Assembly: GCA_024275555.1 (NCBI GenBank)
Contig: JAJRYW010000164.1
Span: forward strand, 1-7,343
DNA: 7,343 bases
Direction: 5' to 3'
From: Calditrichota bacterium
GTDB lineage: Bacteria; Calditrichota; Calditrichia; RBG-13-44-9; J075
This document shows, one piece after another, positions 4,153-7,343 of the stretch. Each line of letters opens with the position of its first letter. The first letter of the stretch is position 1. Below the pieces are notes generated by a model. The model did no database searches. It was given only the letters and a program-made list of their open reading frames with translations, and was not told the DNA's origin. The position numbers were made by a program, and so were the translations under genes.

Positions 4153-5844
4153 TCATTTAAAATTGAGATTGACGCCCTGGGTGGTCCAGCGTTTGCGCAC
4201 TTTAACCGTGTCCGGGTAACTTAAGTACGGTTCGGCAAATTCAAAAGGCAAACTCCTTCCCAAATCAATTTTTCCGTTTTGATTGACGTCGATCCACACC
4301 CGCAGTTGGTATTTTCCCTCGGGCAGATGCTCAATCAGATAAGGGTGATTTGCTGGCGCCGTTGCCCGGTACACCTGGCCGCTTTGGTATTCCCGCACCT
4401 GCAGAATACACTGCCGCCAATCCGGATTCCGGGTGACAACAGTTCCCGAGATTTCCCCCAACTCGCTCCAGGGCCAGGTGCTGAAGCGTGATTCGATCAG
4501 CGTATCTCCGGCGCTTTCGCCATAAATGCTGAACAAGCTATCCGGATCGATACGCACCAGGTAGACCGCCCCTTTTTCCAGCAGGGAATCCGGGACAAAG
4601 ACCGGCTGCGCCGGGCGGATCATCGACCATTTTCCGGGTACATCCAGCGTGTCTGCCCGGAGGAGGAGCGCCCCGCGGTGCAGGGATTCCTTCCGTACCG
4701 GCTTGCTGAAAACCAGGGAGATCCGGGCGTCATAGCGAACTTGCTTGGCGCCGCTGTCCGGGATGACTTTCAGGAACCGGAAAACGGCGGTGTCCGCTTT
4801 CGCGCTCCCGGTAAAGCGGAACACACTGGCACTGCTGTCAATAAGGTTGCCGCTGGTGTCGCTAAGCTGGGCGGCGCTTCCCAGGTAGACCGATTCGCTC
4901 ATCTCTTCCGTATAGAGCCGCAGCCGCGCCGGCGATTCCGGCGAAGTTTCCCAGGCCAGCACCGGCAACGGCTGCCCGGAGGCGCTGTCGCTGATCACAA
5001 AAAGCGCCGCGGTATCGGGACGGATCGCCTCGTTAAAACTCAACTCAACCAAATGCTGATGCAGCGCCCGGGCGGAAACCAGTTTGGGGGCCGTGGTGTC
5101 TTCCAATATCAGTTGAAAATTAAAATCGGATATGGAGGGGCGGAGACTGTCTAGCACCGCCTCGACGGCCGGGAAACCGATCCGCTCCCGGCCCAGGCTG
5201 TAGCGGCGATCATGATCACGATCCTCAAAAGCAAAGAGCCGGTAGCGTCCCGGCCGCAGGTATCCGAAGCGGTAGCTGCCGTCTTTGCCCGGCTGGGTAA
5301 AATAACGCGGGCGGCGGCTCAGCAGCGAATCGACCCGGGTGGTATCGCTGAGGGGATAGGCGGCCACCAGGACGTCGCTCAGCTTTTTGCCCAGCACCTG
5401 CCCGGAAATCTCGCCCCGGTCGATCACCGGCCCGGTGGAAAAGGGCAGGATAATCGTTTCGTCGAGCTTGTTGTTGCGCAGGTCGGTCAGCCCCCGCCCG
5501 ATGGTCAGGATATAAGTTTGATCTTTCTCCAGGGAGTCATTCAGGATGATGCGCAGTTTTTTGGACCCTTTCCACTGGATCTCGAAACCGCCGGGCGGCT
5601 CCGGCAGCATCCAGACCTGGTTCTGCACCGTGGGCCGCTTGATGGCTTCATCAAACTGGATTTCCAGGTAGGCGAGGTTGGCCAGGTTGGTGGAATCCGG
5701 GCTGGGAAAGAGCGATACCGGGGAGGGCGGCGTCTTGTCCGGCGGGCCGCCGGAAGGGGCGCGCCGAACTGCGCAGCCGAGCACAATAAGCATCACCAAA
5801 CCGGTTATAAGCCATGTAAACACCTGGTTCCTGGGAGGATTCAT
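4153..5844 (-). CDS. Ig-like (Big_5/SbsA-type) repeat lipoprotein, unknown function
   Basis: A 563-residue exported lipoprotein. The signal peptide has a hydrophobic core (WLITGLVMLIVLG) and a lipobox VLGC, so Cys24 should be lipidated after signal peptidase II cleavage. After it comes SGGPPDKTPPSPV, close to the GGPKDxTPP start typical of Bacteroidetes Ig-like lipoproteins. The layout is: Ig-like 1, about 37-137 (IQFDEAI, SKKLRIILNDSLEKDQTYIL); a carboxypeptidase-regulatory-like beta domain, about 143-245 (GEISGQV, DGSYRFGYLRPGRYRLFAF); Ig-like 2, about 248-345 (ELSFNEAI); Ig-like 3, about 356-457 (SLVFSKPV); and a second beta domain, about 463-563 (GEISGTVV, EGKYQLRVWIDVNQNGKIDLG). The DVNQNGKID segment (519-527) resembles a calcium-binding loop. 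The start is ATG 5844-5842, overlapping the acyltransferase stop as ATGA, which suggests translational coupling; GGCGGA lies just upstream. It probably sits on the periplasmic or outer face of an outer membrane. The precise role is unknown. Confidence 0.9.
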   Translation of the reverse strand: MNPPRNQVFTWLITGLVMLIVLGCAVRRAPSGGPPDKTPPSPVSLFPSPDSTNLANLAYLEIQFDEAIKRPTVQNQVWMLPEPPGGFEIQWKGSKKLRIILNDSLEKDQTYILTIGRGLTDLRNNKLDETIILPFSTGPVIDRGEISGQVLGKKLSDVLVAAYPLSDTTRVDSLLSRRPRYFTQPGKDGSYRFGYLRPGRYRLFAFEDRDHDRRYSLGRERIGFPAVEAVLDSLRPSISDFNFQLILEDTTAPKLVSARALHQHLVELSFNEAIRPDTAALFVISDSASGQPLPVLAWETSPESPARLRLYTEEMSESVYLGSAAQLSDTSGNLIDSSASVFRFTGSAKADTAVFRFLKVIPDSGAKQVRYDARISLVFSKPVRKESLHRGALLLRADTLDVPGKWSMIRPAQPVFVPDSLLEKGAVYLVRIDPDSLFSIYGESAGDTLIESRFSTWPWSELGEISGTVVTRNPDWRQCILQVREYQSGQVYRATAPANHPYLIEHLPEGKYQLRVWIDVNQNGKIDLGRSLPFEFAEPYLSYPDTVKVRKRWTTQGVNLNFK

Positions 5845-7124
5845 ATTTCCGCCGGGGCCTCTTTATAAATCTGTTCTAAAAATTCTTTTTGCTCGGCCAC
5901 CGAGGGCCAGTGGGGATTGAGCGAAAAAGGCGGTTTAATTTCCAATTCCAGTTTGGCTTTGCGGGGACGACGGCTCCAGCGCGGCCAGAACTCAAACGTA
6001 TTCCGCAGCACCACCGGAAAAATCGCCTGGCGGGAAGCCATCAGCGCTTTGACCAGCCCGATTTTAAAGGGAAGCAAGCGGCCGTCCCAGCAGCGCTCGC
6101 CTTCCGGAAATACGCCCACTTTGCGCCCCATCGCTAAAAATTTGCCCATCAAATATAACACCTGGGGATCATTTTGGTAGCGGGTAGTTGGCAAACCGGA
6201 GGTGACTTTCAAAAACAGGCGTTCGATGAAGCCGGCGAAGGAGGTGCTTTTGGTTAAAAATGCGCTATAAGGGTCCCAGAAAGCGCCCAGGATAAACGGG
6301 TCCAATGCGCTTTGGTGGTTAACCAGCACCACCCCCGCCTGGCCGGGACGCCAATGCTGTCCGCCGCGAACCTGCACCTTCACCCAAATCCCCAGGAGCG
6401 CCCGGAACAATTTTGCCAGCAGCTCCACCGGCAGATATTTTTGCAGTTCAGCAGGGCCGGGGGCAGGTTTCGTCCAGCATTTTTGCCCCGGGCGGGGATA
6501 GGAAAAGCGAATCCTGGGCTGAAATTCCACAATCTCGCTTACCCCCTTTTCCCGGTAATATCGGCGCAGCCACTTTTTCAGCAACAATTCGTATTTCCAG
6601 GGGCTTTCGGATATGAAGCGGAGTTGCATAAAGGGCTGTTTCTTTAATTTGAACTCAAATGCGTTTCCGTTGGTGGTGATGCAGGTAAACTGGCCGGCCG
6701 CCCAATGGTAGATGCGATCCCGGCTGCAAAACTCCAGGTGATCGGGATAGAAAACCAGGTAGCCGTTCTCCGCTGGGGAAAGGTGTTCGATCTGCCGGGT
6801 AAACATATTTTTGTATCCCCGGAAATGCAGGTAGCGTCCACCCTGCCACAAACGGGCCTTGCCGCTGATGCGCATCATCCCCGGTTGAAGCTGCACCCCG
6901 AGCTGACCGGCCCGGCGCTGCAGATCGGCTGGGTCCTGTTCCGGGGAAAGGGCCGATAAAATATTCTGCGAATACTCGGCGGCGCTCAGATATTGGTCAT
7001 GATAGGAAATGCGGGTATGATCAATCCGAATAGCGCTTCCACAGCGTTGGCAGTTCCGGCCAACGATACTCTCTTCGGCGTAACATTGCGGACAAAGAAA
7101 GAAGAAGGGATGAGCCATCGGCAT
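5841..7124 (-). CDS. Zinc-ribbon, PH/GRAM-like, PlsC acyltransferase fusion (427 aa)
   Basis: The C-terminal half is a PlsC/LPLAT acyltransferase: the catalytic NHQSALD motif (269-275; His270 and Asp275 form HxxxxD), GLPTTR (310-315), FPEGER (339-344, the glycerol-phosphate-binding EGxR block) and AIFPVVL (368-374). Such enzymes transfer an acyl chain to lysophospholipid, lysophosphatidic acid or related acceptors at the inner face of the cytoplasmic membrane; the exact substrate is not evident. The hydrophobic segment before the catalytic block (about 231-250) may dip into the membrane. At the N-terminus CPQC (11-14) and CQRC (25-28) form a four-cysteine zinc ribbon. Residues about 85-190 (ENGYLVFYPDHLEF, NAFEFKLKKQPFMQLRF, WKYELLLKKWL) look like a PH/GRAM-type beta fold; this assignment is weaker. 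A plain PlsC protein is roughly 200-250 residues, so this one is much extended. The start at 7124 has TGGAAA 6 nt upstream; ATG 7118 is an alternative. The stop overlaps the lipoprotein start. Confidence 0.88.
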   Translation of the reverse strand: MPMAHPFFFLCPQCYAEESIVGRNCQRCGSAIRIDHTRISYHDQYLSAAEYSQNILSALSPEQDPADLQRRAGQLGVQLQPGMMRISGKARLWQGGRYLHFRGYKNMFTRQIEHLSPAENGYLVFYPDHLEFCSRDRIYHWAAGQFTCITTNGNAFEFKLKKQPFMQLRFISESPWKYELLLKKWLRRYYREKGVSEIVEFQPRIRFSYPRPGQKCWTKPAPGPAELQKYLPVELLAKLFRALLGIWVKVQVRGGQHWRPGQAGVVLVNHQSALDPFILGAFWDPYSAFLTKSTSFAGFIERLFLKVTSGLPTTRYQNDPQVLYLMGKFLAMGRKVGVFPEGERCWDGRLLPFKIGLVKALMASRQAIFPVVLRNTFEFWPRWSRRPRKAKLELEIKPPFSLNPHWPSVAEQKEFLEQIYKEAPAEI

Positions 7125-7160
7125 TCACAATTTCCAGAGTATGGGGGGAGTGAATCGGAT

Positions 7161-7195
7161 TTTAAAACAAGAAGGCCCGCACATGCGGACCTTCT
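7161..7195 (-). terminator. Rho-independent terminator of rplS
   Basis: On the minus strand, 16 nt past the rplS stop, AGAAGGTCCGC pairs with GCGGGCCTTCT (one G-T pair) around the loop ATGT, an 11-bp stem. It is followed by TGTTTTAAA, a broken T-run. It should end the ribosomal-protein transcript and separate it from the acyltransferase gene, although only about 36 bases remain for a downstream promoter, so some read-through is possible. Confidence 0.85.
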
Positions 7196-7211
7196 CAAAA
7201 TGGAAACAAAC

Positions 7212-7343
7212 TTAGTTTTGACGCTTTTCTTTGATACGAGCCGCTTTACCTTGCAGTTCACGCAGGTAGTACAGCTTGGCCCGGCGCACCCGGCCAACTT
7301 TTACCACTTCGATTTTTTCCACACGGGGGGAATGCAGGGGAAA
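7212..7343 (-). CDS. rplS: 50S ribosomal protein L19, C-terminal part (runs off the window)
   Basis: The last 43 codons and a TAA stop (7214-7212) are present; the 5' part lies outside the window. The translation starts FPLHSPRVEKIEVV and continues with VGRVRRAKLYYLRELQGKAA and RIKEKRQN, the highly conserved end of bacterial L19, which sits at the 30S-50S subunit interface of the ribosome. Family members are about 115-130 residues, so roughly two thirds of the protein is missing. In many bacteria rplS closes the rpsP-rimM-trmD-rplS operon; being last here, directly before a terminator, fits that arrangement, but the upstream genes are not visible. Confidence 0.97.
   Translation of the reverse strand, partial: FPLHSPRVEKIEVVKVGRVRRAKLYYLRELQGKAARIKEKRQN

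Noticed and set aside
4678..5868. Long plus-strand frames (158 and 218 codons) opposite the lipoprotein gene
   Set aside because: They lie antisense to a well-supported gene with lipobox and Ig domains; GC-rich codons create such stop-free shadows.
7159..7187. Promoter for the acyltransferase overlapping the terminator (TAAAAT)
   Set aside because: A -10-like TAAAAT is present, but the matching -35 position reads CGCATG, a poor match.
6986..7297. 103-codon minus-strand frame spanning the end of rplS and its terminator
   Set aside because: Out of frame with L19 and the acyltransferase, and it runs through the terminator hairpin.

Overview
The window looks like a chromosomal segment of a Gram-negative bacterium from the FCB (Bacteroidetes/Chlorobi/Fibrobacteres-like) assemblage. 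The best clue is the 563-residue lipoprotein, whose start (CAVRRAPSGGPPDKTPP) and end (GKYQLRVWIDVNQNGKIDLG) match the layout of the Big_5/SbsA-type Ig-like lipoproteins common in Bacteroidetes and relatives. Further hints are weak or absent Shine-Dalgarno sites before some genes and a secreted protein of the kind seen in phyla with many exported propeller-type proteins. A Calditrichota/KSB1-like lineage is possible, but the phylum cannot be fixed from this sequence alone.

All recognisable genes lie on the minus strand, so transcription runs from high to low coordinates. In that order: the C-terminal end of ribosomal protein L19 (rplS, 7212-7343, cut by the window edge) with its own hairpin terminator (7161-7195); a three-part acyltransferase with an N-terminal zinc ribbon, a middle PH/GRAM-like region and a PlsC domain (5841-7124); the Ig-like lipoprotein (4153-5844), joined to the acyltransferase by an ATGA stop/start overlap; a 276-bp spacer with a palindrome-rich repeat (element B) and a 9-bp tandem repeat; diaminopimelate epimerase dapF (3052-3876); mannose-1-phosphate guanylyltransferase (1845-2927); a 98-residue conserved-type protein of unknown function (1424-1720); about 1 kb without a convincing gene; and the first 133 codons of a secreted protein (1-399, cut by the window edge).

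The middle genes share a cell-envelope theme: phospholipid or lipid acylation, an outer-membrane or periplasmic lipoprotein, the mDAP precursor for peptidoglycan and lysine, and GDP-mannose for surface glycans. These are mostly housekeeping functions. I did not find a defence system, mobile element gene, CRISPR array, tRNA or rRNA.

The most unusual content is between the genes. A roughly 100-bp structured repeat occurs twice in opposite orientation (887-987 and 3942-4045). It carries CCCGGCCGGCCGGG palindromes and several small hairpins, and its 65-column core is 61/65 identical between copies. A lone variant palindrome (1180-1195) sits next to an 11-bp inverted repeat. This looks like a dispersed, non-coding, palindromic repeat family of unknown role.
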